From NCBI RefSeq assembly GCF_004364245.1, contig NZ_SOAV01000004.1, positions 482,011-546,010 on the forward strand: 64,000 nucleotides of DNA. Direction: 5' to 3'. This document shows, in pieces, positions 41,415-52,984 of this stretch. The translations under genes and the position numbers were made by a program. A model generated the notes under the pieces. It saw only the letters and a list, made by a program, of their open reading frames with translations. It was not told the origin of the DNA and ran no database searches. The DNA is from Streptomyces sp. BK208. Its GTDB lineage: Bacteria; Actinomycetota; Actinomycetes; Streptomycetales; Streptomycetaceae. Position 1 is the first letter of the stretch. Each line of letters starts with the position of its first letter.

Positions 41415-42077
41415 TCAGTCCTCGTCGGCGAGGATCAGGTACAGCTTCTTGCGGGCGTCGCCGATGACGGCGAGCGCCTTCTCGCGCTGCTCCTTGCTGC
41501 CGGTCTTCCAGACCTGGCCGAAGGCCTCCATGAGGCCGAAACCGGCCTGCCGGATGTCGTTGAGAGCCTCCCAGTCGACGCCCCGCGAGGCCTCCTCCCA
41601 GGGTGCTTCCGGGCCTTCCTCGGCCGCGGTGCGGCCCGCCTCGGTGAGCGCGAAGAGCTTCTTGCCGCCCTCGCTCTCACTGGCGATCAGCCCCTCGTCC
41701 TCCAGCAGCTGGAGGGTGGGGTACACCGAGCCGGGGCTGGGCTTCCACGCCCCGCCGCTGCGCTCGGCGATCTCCTGGATCATCTCGTAGCCGTGCATGG
41801 GCCGGTCCTTCAGGAGGGCCAGGATCGACGCTCGTACGTCTCCCCGCCGGGCCCTTCCCCTGGGTCCGCCGCGTCCTCGGCCTCCCCAGGGACCCCCGTG
41901 GCCGAAGCCCGGTCCGAAGGGGCCGCCGGGACCGCCGCCGGGCCCACCCGGCCCGAAGGGGCCGAAGGCCGCACGCCGGCCGTCGAAGCCGCCTCGGCCG
42001 AAGGGCCCGAACGGGCCGGCTTCTCCGTGACCGGGACCGTGCCCACCGTGCCCGCGCTCGTATCCGTGGTTGCGCAT
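41415..42077 (-). CDS. PadR family regulator with Gly/His-rich N-terminus
   Basis: 220 residues. The PadR winged helix (about 82-158) shows ILALLKDRPMHGYEMIQEI, PSPGSVYPTLQLLEDEGLI and KKLFALTEAGR, the normal family signature; a PadR C-terminal helical domain follows. Unusual is the ~75-residue N-terminus: a His/Gly cluster (GHGGHGPGHG) then repeated GPFGPGG units, which may bind metal or be simple low-complexity. ATG at 42077 has GGAG 8 bases upstream. Promoter TTGCTC-17-TATCGT lies at 42148-42120 and its -10 overlaps a CGATATATCG palindrome, so autorepression is likely. Confidence 0.9.
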   Translation of the reverse strand: MRNHGYERGHGGHGPGHGEAGPFGPFGRGGFDGRRAAFGPFGPGGPGGGPGGPFGPGFGHGGPWGGRGRGGPRGRARRGDVRASILALLKDRPMHGYEMIQEIAERSGGAWKPSPGSVYPTLQLLEDEGLIASESEGGKKLFALTEAGRTAAEEGPEAPWEEASRGVDWEALNDIRQAGFGLMEAFGQVWKTGSKEQREKALAVIGDARKKLYLILADED

Positions 42078-42119
42078 CGCCATCACTCCACTCAGTCGTT
42101 GATCTGTCGCGATGTCTCG

Positions 42120-42148
42120 ACGATATATCGGAAACTATCGGAGAGCAA
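42120..42148 (-). promoter_or_regulatory. PadR promoter with overlapping operator
   Basis: -35 TTGCTC (42148-42143), 17-base spacer, -10 TATCGT (42125-42120). The palindrome CGATATATCG at 42121-42130 overlaps the -10; a further CGATAG half-site lies in the spacer. Confidence 0.6.
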
Positions 42149-42340
42149 GCATCGTAGGTCCGATCGATCTGGAAGCGGGCGCCTCGCGCACCGTGACGAG
42201 CCCGGCGCGCCGGACCCGAGCACCACCGGGCCCCGAGGACCCGCCGGTTCCGGGTTCCGCCGGCCGAACGCGCGGAAAACGGGCCGCCATCACGGAATTG
42301 GCCTTGGCCCGCGGGCTCGGGCGGGTCCTAGCGTCGGGTC

Positions 42341-43150
42341 ATGCGCATCCGAATCGTCGACGCCTTCACCGACCGGCCCTTCGCCGGCAACCCCGCGGGG
42401 GTCCTCCTCCTCGACACCTTCCCGGACGACGGGCGGCTCCAGCAGGTCGCCCTGGAGGTGAACCACGCAGAGACCGCGTTCGCCCACCGCCTGCCCGCGG
42501 ACGGCGATGCCGACTGGGCGCTGCGCTGGTTCACCCCGGCCACCGAGGTCGCGATGTGCGGCCACGCCACGCTCGCCACGGCCCACGTCCTGCACACCAC
42601 CGGCGTACACGAGGGGCCGGTGCGGTTCGCCACCCTCAGCGGCGTCCTGGTGGCGACGCCCGGGGAGGACGGCTCGATCACCCTGGACTTCCCGACCGCG
42701 CCGCTCACCCCGGTCGAGGCGCCGGCGGGCGTCGCGGCGGCCCTGGGCGCCGAGCCCCTGACCGTTCTGGACACCGGCCCGCACATCCGGGACCTGCTGG
42801 TCGAGGTCGCCGACGAGAAGACCGTCCGCGCACTGGCGCCGGACCTCAAGGCGCTGGCCGCCCACTCGGAGCGCGGCGTCATCGCCACCGCCCGGGCCGA
42901 GGACCCGGCCCGGGGCTACGACTACGTCTCCCGGTGCTTCTTCCCCAACGTCGGCATCGACGAGGACCCGGTCACCGGCAGCGCGCACACGGCACTCGCG
43001 CCCTTCTGGTCCGCGCGCCTCGGCCGCCCCGCACTCACCGGCCTCCAGGCGTCACCCCGCTCCGGGCGGGTGCGCACGCACCTGCGCGGCGGGCGCACGC
43101 TGCTGACCGGACACGCCGTGACGGTGATCGAGGGCGAGCTGCTGGTCTGA
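42341..43150 (+). CDS. PhzF family isomerase-like protein
   Basis: 269 residues of the PhzF/DapF-like two-lobe fold. Seen: IVDAFTDRPFAGNPAGVLLL (5-24), NHAETAF near 41-47 with the general acid/base Glu, WFTPATEVAMCGHATLATA (63-81), and DEDPVTGSAHTALAPFW near 207-223, all diagnostic. Cofactor-independent isomerase family; the substrate outside phenazine clusters is unknown, and no phenazine genes are present. Start: TAGCGT 6 bases before the ATG, no Shine-Dalgarno. Confidence 0.92.
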   Translation: MRIRIVDAFTDRPFAGNPAGVLLLDTFPDDGRLQQVALEVNHAETAFAHRLPADGDADWALRWFTPATEVAMCGHATLATAHVLHTTGVHEGPVRFATLSGVLVATPGEDGSITLDFPTAPLTPVEAPAGVAAALGAEPLTVLDTGPHIRDLLVEVADEKTVRALAPDLKALAAHSERGVIATARAEDPARGYDYVSRCFFPNVGIDEDPVTGSAHTALAPFWSARLGRPALTGLQASPRSGRVRTHLRGGRTLLTGHAVTVIEGELLV

Positions 43151-43169
43151 GTCACGCCGAGGGCCCGGT

Positions 43170-43195
43170 CCTCGCGGAGACCCTGGTCCGCGAGG
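43170..43195. terminator. Hairpin between convergent PhzF and CPBP genes
   Basis: CCTCGCGGA (43170-43178) / TCCGCGAGG (43187-43195), perfect 9-bp stem with an 8-base loop, in the 63-base gap between two convergent genes. Confidence 0.65.
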
Positions 43196-43213
43196 GCCGC
43201 AGGGCCCGCACGC

Positions 43214-44041
43214 TCACGCCGTCGGCAGCCAGTCCACCTTCCCGGCGAGCAGCCCGTAGCCGACGAAGGCCCCGATGTCGAGCAGCGAATGGGCCACCAC
43301 CAGCGGCCCCACGCGCCCCCAGCGGCGGTACAGGTGGACGAACACCACGCCCATCACCATGTTGCCGACGAACCCGCCGATCCCCTGGTAGAGGTGGTAC
43401 GACCCGCGCAGTACCGAACTGGCCGCCAGGGACGCGCCCGTCCCCCAGCCGAGCTGGTCGAGCCGGCGCAGCAGGTAGCCGACGACGATGACCTCCTCCA
43501 GGACGGAGTTCTGCACCGCCGAGAGGATGAGGACGGGGTACTTCCACCACACGTCGGGCAGGGCCTCGGGCACCACGGTGAGGTTGAAGCCGAGGCCGCG
43601 CGCGGCCAGGTAGAAGGCGATGCCGGTGCTGCCGATGACGGCGGCCACGGCGGCCCCCCGGCCCAGGTCCGGCCACGGACGGGTGCGGTCGAAGCCGAGG
43701 GTGCGCAGGCTCCGCCCCTCACGCAGCAGGAAGTGCGCGACGAGGGCGACCGGGACGAGTGCCGTGGTGATCCCGAAGAGCTGCCAGGCCAGGTCGAGCC
43801 AGGGGCGGCCGGGCGCCGCCGAGGCGTTGAGGGTGGCGGCCTGGTCCTTGAGCCCGCCCGGCCGGGTGACCGAGCCGACGAAGCTGATGAGGGCGGAGAC
43901 CCCGCTCGCGCCGAGCGAGAGCGCGAGGACGAGCAGCGTCTCGTCCCGCAGGATCCGCCGCGAGAGCCGCTCCTCGGTCAAGAGCTGCTCGCCGAGTCGC
44001 TTCTGAGGGAACGCATCGTCCACCGGGCCCGCCTCCGCCAT
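43214..44041 (-). CDS. CPBP family intramembrane metalloprotease
   Basis: 275-residue membrane protein of the CPBP (Abi/CAAX-protease-like) family. Seven to eight helices; the three family motifs are present: EEVIVVGYLLRRL (Glu-Glu near 160), SSVLRGSYHLYQG (His) and VVAHSLLDIGAF (His), together forming the putative metal site. It might process a peptide or membrane protein; no bacteriocin genes are adjacent. ATG at 44041 has GGAGG about 11 bases upstream. Confidence 0.9.
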   Translation of the reverse strand: MAEAGPVDDAFPQKRLGEQLLTEERLSRRILRDETLLVLALSLGASGVSALISFVGSVTRPGGLKDQAATLNASAAPGRPWLDLAWQLFGITTALVPVALVAHFLLREGRSLRTLGFDRTRPWPDLGRGAAVAAVIGSTGIAFYLAARGLGFNLTVVPEALPDVWWKYPVLILSAVQNSVLEEVIVVGYLLRRLDQLGWGTGASLAASSVLRGSYHLYQGIGGFVGNMVMGVVFVHLYRRWGRVGPLVVAHSLLDIGAFVGYGLLAGKVDWLPTA

Positions 44042-44122
44042 GCACACCTGCCTCCAGCTGGAACGTCACAGCTTGCCCGATCAGTATGGGGCGGCGCGCG
44101 GCGGGGGCGGGCCCGGTGGCGG

Positions 44123-45658
44123 TCAGCTCAGCGACACCGACTCCGCTTCCGGCTCGGTCTCCGGCAGACCCACCGGCCACAGGTGCACGGGGTCCCCTTC
44201 CCGCATGAGCTGGACGTAGCGTCGGGTCGTGGCGGCCAGCGCGGCCTCCCGGGACAGGCCGGCCTCCAGTGCCCGGTGGAACGTGGCCGCCTGCCAGGAC
44301 GCGCCGTTGACCCGGCGTCGGCACCGCTCGTCGATGACGCCGAGGTAGAAGTCCCGGTCGGCGGGCTCCACGCCCCACGCGTCCAGGCCCGCCTCGGCGA
44401 GCGGCAGCAGCTCGTCGCGGACCAGGACGGCGGCGTCGATCTCGGCGGTGCCACCGAGGCGCCCCCGCCGGGGCCACTCGAAACGGGCGTCGATGCCGTG
44501 GCGGCACGCCGCCTCGAAGTTGGCGGCCGCGGCCTCGAACGGCATCCGGGTCCACACCGGCCGGGGTTCGTCGGCGAGAGCGCGCACGACCCCGTAGTAG
44601 AAGGCCGCGTTGGCGATGACGTCGGTGACGGTGGGGCCCGCGGGCAGGACCCGGTTCTCCACCCGCAGGTGCGGGACGCCGTCGGCGATGTCGTAGACGG
44701 GGCGGTTCCAGCGGTAGACGGTGCCGTTGTGCAGGACGAGCTCGGACAGCGAGGGCACGCCTCCGGCGTCGAGGACGTCCAGCGGGTCCTCGTCGTCGCA
44801 GATCGGCAGCAGTGCCGGGAAGTAGCGCCGGTTCTCCTCGAACAGGTCGTAGGCCGAGGTGACCCACCGCTCCCCGAACCAGGTGCGCGGCCGTACGCCC
44901 TGGGCCTGCAGTTCGGGCGGGCGGGTGTCGGTGGACTGCTGGAACAGCGGGGGCCGCGACTCGCGCCACAGCTCGCGGCCGAAGAGGAAGGGCGCGTTGG
45001 CGCCCAGGGCGATCTGGGCGGCGGTGACGGCCTGGGCCGCGTTCCACACGTCGGCGAAGCGGTCCGGGGTGACCTGGAGGTGGAGCTGCACCGAGGTGCA
45101 GGCGGCCTCCGGGGCGATGGACTTGGACGTGCAGCTCAACCGCTCGACACCCTCGATGTCGAGGGTGAAGTCCTCGCCGCGGGCGGCCACGATCTGCTCG
45201 TTGAGCAGTGCGTAGCGGTCGACGGCGGAGAGATTGGACGAGACCAGGTCGTCCCGGTCCAGGGTCGGCAGAATGCCGATCATCGCGATTCCCGCGTCGA
45301 CCTCGCCGGCCTTGCGGTCCGCATACGCCAGGGACGTGCGGATCTCCTCGGCGAGCCGGTCGAATACCCGGCCGCCCAGGCGGTGCGGAGCGATGTTCAC
45401 TTCCAGGTTGAACATGGCGAGCTCGGTTTGGAAGTCACGGCTCGCGATGCGCTCGAGGACTTGCGCATTCAACATTTTCGGCATCCCGTCGGCACCGACG
45501 AGATTCAATTCGATCTCCAGCCCCATCAGGTTCTTCGGACGGTCGAACCGCTTCTCCGCCAGAAGTCGCTCCAGGCCCGTCAGGCACCGCTGGAGCTTCT
45601 CGCGGTAGCGCTGGCGATCGGACAGGTCGAACTGACCTGCCACGACCTTCTCCCCCAT
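44123..45658 (-). CDS. GCS2-type glutamate-cysteine ligase-like enzyme
   Basis: 511 residues of the glutamate-cysteine ligase family 2 (carboxylate-amine ligase, glutamine-synthetase-like fold), longer than YbdK (~370). Seen: LMGLEIELNLVG near 44-55 (acidic metal ligands), FNLEVNIAPHRLGG near 82-95, CTSVQLHLQV near 187-196, and HLRVENRVLPAGPTVTDVIANAAFYYG around 335-361. Actinomycetes make mycothiol rather than glutathione, so the real substrate may be another amine or amino acid. ATG with AGAAGGGA upstream. The gene stands alone between a CPBP gene and a long non-coding stretch. Confidence 0.85.
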   Translation of the reverse strand: MGEKVVAGQFDLSDRQRYREKLQRCLTGLERLLAEKRFDRPKNLMGLEIELNLVGADGMPKMLNAQVLERIASRDFQTELAMFNLEVNIAPHRLGGRVFDRLAEEIRTSLAYADRKAGEVDAGIAMIGILPTLDRDDLVSSNLSAVDRYALLNEQIVAARGEDFTLDIEGVERLSCTSKSIAPEAACTSVQLHLQVTPDRFADVWNAAQAVTAAQIALGANAPFLFGRELWRESRPPLFQQSTDTRPPELQAQGVRPRTWFGERWVTSAYDLFEENRRYFPALLPICDDEDPLDVLDAGGVPSLSELVLHNGTVYRWNRPVYDIADGVPHLRVENRVLPAGPTVTDVIANAAFYYGVVRALADEPRPVWTRMPFEAAAANFEAACRHGIDARFEWPRRGRLGGTAEIDAAVLVRDELLPLAEAGLDAWGVEPADRDFYLGVIDERCRRRVNGASWQAATFHRALEAGLSREAALAATTRRYVQLMREGDPVHLWPVGLPETEPEAESVSLS

Positions 45659-46217
45659 GGAAGAGTCCCTTCTCGGAGCGATGTATGGAAGATCCGGCCG
45701 CCGCTGGCAGGTGGCCGGTCAGGTGGGATGATGCCCAGCCGAAGCGATCGATAACGTCCCCGCGCCGGTCCGGCAGCCGCTACGCTGTGCCGGTGTTGTC
45801 CGGTGGCACATTCACCAGGCATGGCACGTCGAGCAGTTTCCCGGACCGGCACCTCGTGAAAAACGCCGACGACAATTGGCCGACCGCTCGGTGAACATTC
45901 CCCGAGGTCACCGTCGTACACCCGGTACGAAATGCGGAGGATTCCCGCAGAACGACGGCCGAATGCAACCTTGTACTGGTTACCGCAATCGGCTAGTCGA
46001 AACACAGTCTGAACACGTGTCGTATAAACTCCGCGGACAGGCAGTGGACCGGCGCCCACGGTCGCCGGGTCCTGCCGTCGAGCTGACGCGCGGCAGGCCT
46101 CTCCCACTTCTCGTTCTCCGGAACCGGTCCCTGCCTCTCCCAGCCCTGTGGCCGACAGCGTCGTCCGCCCCGCTCCGCCCTCGCGCCACCGTGCCTTCGA
46201 ATGAGAGGCGACCCATC
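45659..46217 (+). other. 559-base stretch with no convincing gene, lower GC than its surroundings
   Basis: Between the minus-strand GCS2 gene and the plus-strand gene at 46218. Part of it (about 45830-46030) is visibly richer in A and T than flanking genes. The only ORF with a start signal is a 35-codon GTG ORF at 45787-45894 (TACGCT ends directly before it, product ending DDNWPTAR), but its third positions are less G/C-rich than real genes here. A TATAAA box at 46023-46028 may belong to a promoter for the gene at 46218. I see no tRNA or riboswitch pattern. Confidence 0.5.
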
Positions 46218-46802
46218 ATGCCCCTGCGTGTCCCCGAGGCCCCCGCGGCCGCCCTGCGTTCCGTCCTCACGGCCCTCTCCTCTCCCACCGCGGTCCGTGA
46301 GGCCCGCACCCCCGCCCTGCTCGGCGCCCGGGGCCCCGCCACACCCGAACTGCCGCTGCCCGTGCACGTCCTCGACCGGGTCACGGCGGAGGGCGTGACG
46401 GCGACACGGCTGACCGGGTGGCGCTTCCACATCCGGTGCGGCGACCGGGCGGTGGCCGCGGCGGAGACGATGCTGACCCCCGACGGCTGGGCCTTCTCGC
46501 ACTTCTTCGAGGGTCCCTACGTCGCCTCGACCGAGCACGCCCTGCGCCAGGCCGAGTCGATGGCGCAGCCGTACCAGCCCCGTCTGCTGTCGGTTCCCGA
46601 GCTGTACATGCTGACACTGTGGCTGCACGGCGACGGTGGCGCGGACGCCTCGGCCGGGCACCCCGCGGCCACCGACCTGCTGGTGCCGCTGGCACCGGCC
46701 CCGCCCGGCATCGCGGCCCACCGGCCGCACCGGGTCGCCGAGCTGCTCCCGGTCCTCACGCACCGGATGACACCGACGCGGCTGCTGGGCTCCCCCGCCT
46801 GA
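46218..46802 (+). CDS. Hypothetical soluble protein, 194 residues
   Basis: I do not recognise its family. An Ala/Arg-rich N-terminal half is followed by a region with mixed strands (TRLTGWRFHIRCGDRAVAAAETML near 65-88, FSHFFEGPYVASTEHALRQAE) and a helical stretch LLSVPELYMLTLWLHG near 127-142. No signal peptide or membrane helix. Codon use looks genuine. ATG at 46218 with GAGAGG 9-10 bases upstream. Stands alone, ended by a large GC-rich inverted repeat. Confidence 0.7.
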   Translation: MPLRVPEAPAAALRSVLTALSSPTAVREARTPALLGARGPATPELPLPVHVLDRVTAEGVTATRLTGWRFHIRCGDRAVAAAETMLTPDGWAFSHFFEGPYVASTEHALRQAESMAQPYQPRLLSVPELYMLTLWLHGDGGADASAGHPAATDLLVPLAPAPPGIAAHRPHRVAELLPVLTHRMTPTRLLGSPA

Positions 46803-46828
46803 CCCGCCCGTCGCACGCGGTCCGCCGG

Positions 46829-46906
46829 CCCGTCCCGCCCGCCCGTCCCGTTCGCCCGGGCCGGGCGGGCCCAGGCCGGACGGCTGGGCCGGGCGGGCGG
46901 GACGGG
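46829..46906 (+). terminator. Large GC-rich inverted repeat, 17-bp arms
   Basis: CCCGTCCCGCCCGCCCG (46829-46845) and CGGGCGGGCGGGACGGG (46890-46906), perfect, with a nested GGCCCAG/CTGGGCC stem in the 44-base loop. It starts 27 bases past the stop at 46802. The rest of the 405-base gap to the next gene (up to 47207) holds a TGATG-CGT-CATCA inverted repeat near 47028-47042 and probable promoter sequence only. Confidence 0.6.
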
Positions 46907-47207
46907 ACAGCCCGATCGGCCCAGCCCGTGCCCGCCCAAATCCTCCGCCCACCCGCGCGGACTAGCCCCATCCGGCCATGCAGAACCACCCGAAGTGACA
47001 GTGCAGTTGGGCTGAACCGTCCGCGCGGGTGATGCGTCATCAACCTGTGAGAAGCGGTGCTGCGAAATACCTGCGGATCGACGCCCGTGGGGCAACACTG
47101 GGTTCGGACCGACTCGACAACGGGGGGCGGCCATGAACGAGGCTTCACGCCGAAGGCCAGACAAGACAGCGAACGCACCCATCACCACGGACCGAGAGAC
47201 CCCACTC

Positions 47208-47411
47208 ATGTGTCAGCACCAGCCACCGTGCCCCTCAGCCGTCTCCGCCGACCGGGAGTCCGCCCGTCTCGTGGCGCACCACCCGGAGCAGGGGTGGAGC
47301 CTGCTGTGCAACGGTGTCGTCCTCTTCGAGGACACCGGTGAGCTACTGCCGGACGGCCGGGTCATCGCCCCGCACCGCCCGGTCGGCGCGGGTCTGACGA
47401 CCGCAGCCTGA
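47208..47411 (+). CDS. DUF5999 family small protein
   Basis: 67-residue Streptomyces-type protein beginning MCQHQPPCPSA, followed by the well conserved HHPEQGWSLLCNGVVLFEDTG (about 25-45) and LPDGRVIAPHRP. Three Cys (2, 8, and LLC near 35) and several His could bind metal. Function unknown. The ATG at 47208 marks the beginning of family similarity and has GAGAG 8 bases upstream; an in-frame extension of 25 codons upstream looks unrelated. Confidence 0.85.
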   Translation: MCQHQPPCPSAVSADRESARLVAHHPEQGWSLLCNGVVLFEDTGELLPDGRVIAPHRPVGAGLTTAA

Positions 47412-47641
47412 CCACCGTCCGGGCGGGGTGACACCGCACCGCCCGGTGCCTCACGGGGCCGGCCCGCAGCCACGGCTGCGCACCGGCCCCCACGCGTGTC
47501 CGGGGCCGGTCACTCCCCGTAGTCCGCCCGCGTCGACACGGTGACGGCCCGGTTTCCCGGGCCGGTACACCCTTCCCCCGGGCGTCCGGTTTCCGGAAGA
47601 CTCCTGGAGGATTCACGGTCGGTGTCGGCGAAGGTGGGGAT

Positions 47642-48742
47642 GTGGCAGCAGACGAGGCCCGGGCCGGGACGACTTCCGGCGGGCGGGGCAGGGTCACCAT
47701 CACGGACATCGCCCGCCGCGCGGGCGTCTCGGTGCCGACCGTGTCCCGGGTCGTGAACGGCCGGTCGGACGTGTCGCCCGGGACCCGGGCACGGGTGGAG
47801 GAGCTGCTGCGTCGGCACGGGTACCGCAAGCGCGCCGCGGCGCCCGGACGCCGGGCCGCCCTGCTCGACCTGGTCTTCAACGACCTGGACAGCCCCTGGG
47901 CCGTGGAGATCATCCGAGGCGTCGAAGAGGTGGCCCACGCCGCCGGGGTCGGCACCGTGGTCTCGGCGGTCCGCGGACGCTCGGGCGACGCCCGGCAGTG
48001 GATGCGCAATCTGCGCGCCCGGGCCTCGGACGGCGTCGTCCTGGTCACCTCGGCCCTGGACCCCGTGCTCCAGCAAGAGCTGCGCGTCCTCGGCGTGCCC
48101 CTGGTCGTCGTCGACCCGGCGGGCTCCCCGGCCCTGGACGTGCCCACCGTCGGCGCGGCCAACCGGGCGGGCGGCACGGCGGCCACCGAGCATCTGCTGT
48201 CGCTGGGACACCGCAGGATCGGCCTGATCGCCGGGCCGCCTCGACTGCTGTGCTCCCGGGCCCGCCACGACGGCTACCGCGCCGCCCTGGAGGGCGCCGG
48301 CGTCGCCGTGGACGAGTCCCTGATCGTCCCCGGTGACTTCCGCCACGAGTCCGGTTACGCGGCCTGCGAGGCCCTGCTGACCCTGGCCGATCCCCCGACG
48401 GCGATCTTCGCGACCAGCGACCAGATGGCGCTCGGTGCGATCGAGGCGCTGCGCCGACGCGGGCTGACCGTGCCGCGGGACATGAGCGTCGTCGGCTTCG
48501 ACGACCTTCCGGAGGTCCGCTGGTCGGCGCCGCCCCTGACGACCGTGCGCCAGCCGCTCGCCGACATGGGCAGGGTGGCCGCGCGCACGGTGCTGGACCG
48601 GGCCCGCGACGAACGGCCCGACCCGCCCCGTGCCGAGTTGGACACGGAACTGGTCCTCCGCTCCAGCACGGCGCCCCCGCCCCTCACGCCCTCCGCGCGC
48701 GTATGCGGCGCGGCGCACGCACCACGACCTGCCCCCAGCTGA
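47642..48742 (+). CDS. LacI family transcriptional regulator
   Basis: 366 residues: LacI helix-turn-helix at about 18-62 (VTITDIARRAGVSVPTVSRVVNG, then TRARVEELLRRHGYR) and a periplasmic-binding-like sugar domain (about 72-340) with SLGHRRIGLIAGP, FATSDQMALGAIEAL and SVVGFDDLPEVRWSAPPLTTVRQP, the normal LacI/GalR landmarks. GTG start in an A/G-rich context (AGGTGGGGAT). TTCCGGAA at 47591-47598 is a possible autoregulatory site. No sugar genes are adjacent. Its end overlaps the convergent DUF1707 gene by 59 bases. Confidence 0.9.
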   Translation: MAADEARAGTTSGGRGRVTITDIARRAGVSVPTVSRVVNGRSDVSPGTRARVEELLRRHGYRKRAAAPGRRAALLDLVFNDLDSPWAVEIIRGVEEVAHAAGVGTVVSAVRGRSGDARQWMRNLRARASDGVVLVTSALDPVLQQELRVLGVPLVVVDPAGSPALDVPTVGAANRAGGTAATEHLLSLGHRRIGLIAGPPRLLCSRARHDGYRAALEGAGVAVDESLIVPGDFRHESGYAACEALLTLADPPTAIFATSDQMALGAIEALRRRGLTVPRDMSVVGFDDLPEVRWSAPPLTTVRQPLADMGRVAARTVLDRARDERPDPPRAELDTELVLRSSTAPPPLTPSARVCGAAHAPRPAPS

Positions 48743-49280
48743 TCTCGCCCGCGATCTCCACCCTCAGCACCACGGGAGCGCCGGTGTCGAGGGTCCTCGG
48801 CGTCTTCACCTCGGCGTAGCTCGTCACGAGGGAGTCGGTGTCCACCACGATGCCGGGCCGGGTCAGGATCTTCAGCGCCCCGGCCCGCATGTCCAGGTCG
48901 ATCCGCAGGGTGTCGCCCGTGATCACCGCCCGGGCGAGGTCGAGCGTCACCTCGCCCCAGGCCGACCGGATCTCCAGCCGTCGCGGGACCACCCAGCCCG
49001 CGCCCCGCCGGGTGGACGCGCCCTCCTGCTCGATGCGGACGACGTCCCTCGCCGCCGCTGCCGCGGCACCGTCCGCCGCGAGCGGCAGGTCGGCGGTCAG
49101 GGCGGCCAGCTCCCCCTGGGTGCGCGCGGTGAGCGCCGCCCCCACCCGCTCGTCCAGCTCCTCGGCGGTCAGCCTGCCGTCGCCTGCGGCGGCGCTCAGC
49201 GTCTCCACCGCCCGGTCCCGGTCCGTGTCCGAGGCCCGGAGCTCGGGCATCGCACCGTCCTGCGAGGGCTGCACCGGCAT
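48684..49280 (-). CDS. DUF1707 domain protein
   Basis: 198 residues. DUF1707 (about 10-65) is recognised by LRASDTDRDRAVETLSAAAGDGRLTAEELDERV and TRTQGELAALTADLP; it is found in many actinobacterial proteins of unknown role. A C-terminal beta-rich domain (about 100-195; WGEVTLDLARAVITGDTLRIDLDMRAGALKI) resembles the LiaF/DUF4097-like beta-helix proteins that sense the cell envelope. ATG at 49280; ATG at 49250 is an alternative. A palindrome-like TAACGC-TATATC-GCGTTA lies ~65 bases upstream. Confidence 0.82.
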   Translation of the reverse strand: MPVQPSQDGAMPELRASDTDRDRAVETLSAAAGDGRLTAEELDERVGAALTARTQGELAALTADLPLAADGAAAAAARDVVRIEQEGASTRRGAGWVVPRRLEIRSAWGEVTLDLARAVITGDTLRIDLDMRAGALKILTRPGIVVDTDSLVTSYAEVKTPRTLDTGAPVVLRVEIAGEISWGQVVVRAPRRIRARRA

Positions 49281-49345
49281 AGCTCGACCCCGTTCTCCCC
49301 GGACGTTCCGCGAAACGCCTCGTCCCTGTGATCCGACCCGCACGC

Positions 49346-49363
49346 TAACGCTATATCGCGTTA
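49346..49363. promoter_or_regulatory. Operator-like imperfect palindrome upstream of DUF1707 gene
   Basis: TAACGC-TATATC-GCGTTA, 6-bp perfect arms around an AT-rich centre in a GC-rich background. It resembles the ATAT-CG motif overlapping the PadR promoter at 42121-42130. Confidence 0.4.
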
Positions 49364-49540
49364 CACCCCGTGGCCAACCCCCTCCACCCCGCGCCCTTGC
49401 CCCGTTCCGTCACGCGACCCGCTCGACAGCGACCATTCATCGACAAGGATCTACATCGACTTCACCCGCACTATGGCGACGTGACCGCCCCGGGCCCGCA
49501 CGTACCCGGGACGACGCCTTTCCCGGGCTACGGTGCCCCC

Positions 49541-49960
49541 ATGAGCCTGAGCATCCGCAACCAGCTCCCCGGCACCGTCACCTCCGTCACCCCGGGCGAG
49601 GCCATGGCGACGGTCTCGGTCCGTCTCTCGGGCGGCCAGGACCTCACCGCGGCGATCACCCGGGAGTCCGCCGAGGAGCTCGCGCTCGCCCCCGGCACCG
49701 CCGTGCGGGCCCTGGTGAAGTCCACGGAGGTCGCCCTGGCCACCGGGCGCGTCGACGGCCTGTCCATCCGCAACCGGCTGCCGGGCACGGTCACCGCCCT
49801 CACCACGGGCGCCGCGATGGCCTCCGTCGCGGTCGCCGTCGAGGGCGCCGAGCTGACCGCGGCCATCACCCGGAAGGCCGCGGACGACCTGGACCTGGCC
49901 GTCGGCGCTGCCGTCGTCGCGCTGATCAAGTCGACGGAGGTGTCGCTCGCCACGGCCTGA
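49541..49960 (+). CDS. Molbindin-like protein with two TOBE domains
   Basis: 139 residues made of two TOBE/MOP repeats: LSIRNQLPGTVTSVTPGEAMATVSVRL (about 3-29) to VKSTEVALATG, and LSIRNRLPGTVTALTTGAAMASVAVAV (about 74-100) to IKSTEVSLATA. Such di-MOP proteins bind molybdate or tungstate as oligomers and store or buffer it. The two halves are about half identical, an internal duplication. Start: TACGGT (49529-49534) 6 bases before ATG, no Shine-Dalgarno, leaderless. Confidence 0.93.
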   Translation: MSLSIRNQLPGTVTSVTPGEAMATVSVRLSGGQDLTAAITRESAEELALAPGTAVRALVKSTEVALATGRVDGLSIRNRLPGTVTALTTGAAMASVAVAVEGAELTAAITRKAADDLDLAVGAAVVALIKSTEVSLATA

Positions 49961-49969
49961 GACGCCGAG

Positions 49970-50006
49970 AGGCCCCGTCCGGTCCCCTGGGGCCCGGACG
50001 GGGCCT
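49970..50006. terminator. Bidirectional 13-bp hairpin between molbindin and gcvP genes
   Basis: AGGCCCCGTCCGG (49970-49982) / CCGGACGGGGCCT (49994-50006), perfect, with CCCC/GGGG pairing continuing in the loop. It lies between convergent genes. Confidence 0.85.
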
Positions 50007-50025
50007 GGCTCGCTCGGTGCGGGAC

Positions 50026-52911
<2,886 letters not shown>

Positions 52912-52984
52912 TGCGGAGGCCTCCTGGTCTGACGACCTTCGAGGGGCACCAAGGCGCGGGTACCCGGACGGCCTCCCCCTCTGT

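Noticed and set aside
45780..45968. 62-codon minus-strand ORF in the long gap
   Set aside because: Low third-position GC, no start signal, and no recognisable features.
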